A program made the translations under genes and the position numbers. The notes beneath the pieces were generated by a model that saw only the letters and a program-made list of their open reading frames with translations, did no database searches and had not been told where the DNA came from. 6,254 nt of DNA from Chryseobacterium gleum (GTDB lineage Bacteria; Bacteroidota; Bacteroidia; Flavobacteriales_C; GCA-002722245), in contig CAMDPJ010000136.1 in NCBI GenBank assembly GCA_945903925.1, positions 1 through 6,254 on the forward strand, in the 5' to 3' direction. Shown here in pieces: positions 5,464 through 6,254 of the stretch (the first letter of the stretch is position 1; the number at the start of each line of letters is the position of its first letter).

Positions 5464-5952
5464 ATGAAAAATCAGAATGTAAAGCACAGGGTATTCAATC
5501 AGGGAGTATTGATTAATGGTTTTAAAGCTTCCAAAGATGAAATGGAACTATTGAAAAAGAAAATGTTGAAGGTTTCTAATAGTATTCCCGACAAAATGAA
5601 AATTCAGTATAAGCTGAATGCTTTGGTGCATGAAATGGAGGATTATCTCAAAAATGATAATGCAGAAGAAGTGATTGCGGTGGGTAGCTTCTTGCAGGAA
5701 TGTATTAAAGTTTTGAATGTTAAGAATAAAGATTTGGCGGAATATTTGGGAATGGAAGCACCTAATTTAAGTGCCGTGATTAACGGTAAAAGAAAGCTTA
5801 ATATTGAGTTAGCCGATATTCTCGGTCAGATTTTCAACATCGATGGTAAGTTGTGGTTAGATGTTCAAATTAAAAATGAATGGCTAAATTACACACACTC
5901 CAAATCAAGAGTGAAAAAGAAATACTCGTTAGAAAAGCTAATCAATCATTAG
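5464..5952 (+). CDS. XRE/HigA-type helix-turn-helix protein, putative antitoxin and autoregulator
   Basis: The 162-residue protein has an XRE-type HTH at about residues 76-127. It runs FLQECIKVLNVKNKDLAEYL (76-95), recognition segment EAPNLSAVINGKR (98-110), then KLNIELADILGQIFNID. This is followed by KLWLDVQIKNEW (129-140), the counterpart of the (W)LxLQxxYDL tail seen in HigA/VapI antitoxins. Residues 1-70 are a lysine-rich, probably helical extension ending in YKLNALVHEMEDYLKNDNAE, which may contact the partner protein. The C-terminus is basic (SKSRVKKKYS). It probably binds DNA as a dimer, with the palindrome at 4912-4928 the natural target. It starts 13 bases after the GNAT stop with no Shine-Dalgarno and ends 23 bases before an intrinsic terminator. 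HTH assignment is firm; the antitoxin role is inferred from pairing and gene order. Confidence 0.85.
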   Translation: MKNQNVKHRVFNQGVLINGFKASKDEMELLKKKMLKVSNSIPDKMKIQYKLNALVHEMEDYLKNDNAEEVIAVGSFLQECIKVLNVKNKDLAEYLGMEAPNLSAVINGKRKLNIELADILGQIFNIDGKLWLDVQIKNEWLNYTHSKSRVKKKYSLEKLINH

Positions 5953-5975
5953 CAGACATCTAAATTTAATTGAAG

Positions 5976-6005
5976 GCTCGAAGCAGAAATGTTTCGAGCT
6001 TTTTT
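5976..6005 (+). terminator. Intrinsic terminator of the GNAT-XRE operon
   Basis: GCTCGAAGC (5976-5984), loop AGAAAT, GTTTCGAGC (5991-5999), then six T (6000-6005). The stem has nine pairs including one G-U. It lies 23 bases after the HTH stop codon and closes the two-gene unit. Confidence 0.85.
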
Positions 6006-6138
6006 ATGTATTGTTCAATTGATTATCTCATAAAATATTATCTTCGATTCAATGCAAAAATCACAGCAAAATATTTTTTTATTTGTCCTTTTCTTCATCG
6101 CGAAAAAAGGATGTGATAGTTCTTTGATAAAATAGTAA
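6006..6138. other. AT-rich gap between terminator and RHS fragment; no supported gene
   Basis: This stretch holds only a 27-codon reading frame (6052-6135), with a hydrophobic run and a late Cys. It has no database-like motif that I recognise. The stretch may be degraded junction DNA at the point where the RHS fragment was joined. Confidence 0.4.
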
Positions 6139-6254
6139 TATACCTGCACTCCGCATTATCATGAATTTGGTATGGAGATGGCAGGCCGTGGCTTCTCAGG
6201 TTCATATCGCTTCGGCTACCAAGGTTCAGAGAAGGATAATGAGGTTAGTGGTGA
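6139..6254 (+). pseudogene. RHS-repeat core domain fragment, 5' part missing, runs off the window
   Basis: The frame open from 6139 to the window end reads HYHEFGMEMAGRGFSG followed by SYRFGYQGSEKDNEVSG. This is the conserved segment of the RHS-repeat-associated core (typical form YYPFGM.MPGR...YRYGFNGQEKDNE) that precedes the autocleavage region and a variable C-terminal, often toxic, domain. A TAA stands immediately upstream (6136-6138), so the long YD-repeat region expected before this point is absent. Neither other + frame continues the homology upstream: one meets TGA at 6162. Transcription is cut off by the terminator at 6000. It therefore looks like a displaced RHS tip or decayed copy. 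An in-frame ATG at 6172 could in principle start a short product. What follows the core lies outside the window. Confidence 0.7.

Noticed and set aside
6052..6135. 27-codon frame with a hydrophobic stretch and a GC near the end, like a cut lipoprotein signal peptide
   Set aside because: The KK before GC breaks a normal lipobox, nothing follows the Cys but six residues, and no homology is recognised; most likely chance in AT-rich DNA. A near-promoter TATCTTCG at 6039-6046 is one base off consensus and not enough.
1..6254. CRISPR array, tRNA, rRNA, transposase or integrase
   Set aside because: No regularly spaced direct repeats, no cloverleaf-like or rRNA sequence, and no DDE or recombinase motifs were seen on either strand.

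Overview
The window looks like a piece of chromosome from a Bacteroidota (Bacteroidetes) bacterium. The DNA is AT-rich and starts lack Shine-Dalgarno sequences. Two intergenic regions carry exact matches to the Bacteroidetes -7 promoter element TAnnTTTG. The gene content is also typical: a T9SS component (PorZ) with a C-terminal sorting-type domain, a RecO of the Bacteroidetes type, and an RHS core fragment of the kind common in these genomes. The genus cannot be given from this sequence.

Layout, left to right. (1) 3-149 (+): the 3' end of a c-type cytochrome-like protein, cut by the window edge. (2) 152-358 (-): a small VF530/DUF2132 protein, converging on the cytochrome end with only 2 bases between stop codons. 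(3) 400-1599 (+): a CLC-family antiporter whose motifs fit the fluoride-exporting CLC-F subgroup, divergent from the VF530 gene across a 41-base gap that contains a 6+6 bp inverted repeat. (4) 1674-4013 (+): porZ, a secreted double beta-propeller protein of the type IX secretion attachment complex, followed after 3 bases by (5) recO, 4017-4724 (+), so these two are almost certainly co-transcribed. (6) 4725-4970: a 246-base gap. Its left two thirds is a mosaic of repeat-like modules: imperfect inverted ends of 21 bp enclosing a small palindrome and a strong hairpin. Its right third holds a 17-base inverted-repeat operator candidate and a TAnnTTTG promoter. (7) 4971-5450 and 5464-5952 (+): a two-gene operon encoding a divergent GNAT-fold acetyltransferase and an XRE/HigA-type HTH protein, closed by a clear intrinsic terminator at 5976-6005. 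(8) 6139-6254 (+): an RHS-repeat core fragment that lacks its 5' part and runs off the window.

The left two thirds is housekeeping or envelope-type sequence. The right third, from about 4730 on, looks like an accessory spot. The most interesting element is the GNAT-XRE cassette. It has its own operator-like palindrome, promoter and terminator, the gene order of HigBA-type toxin-antitoxin modules (putative toxin first), and sits between repeat debris and an RHS fragment. It is a good candidate for an acetyltransferase-type toxin-antitoxin pair. This is inferred from layout and fold-level resemblance, and nothing in the sequence proves toxicity.
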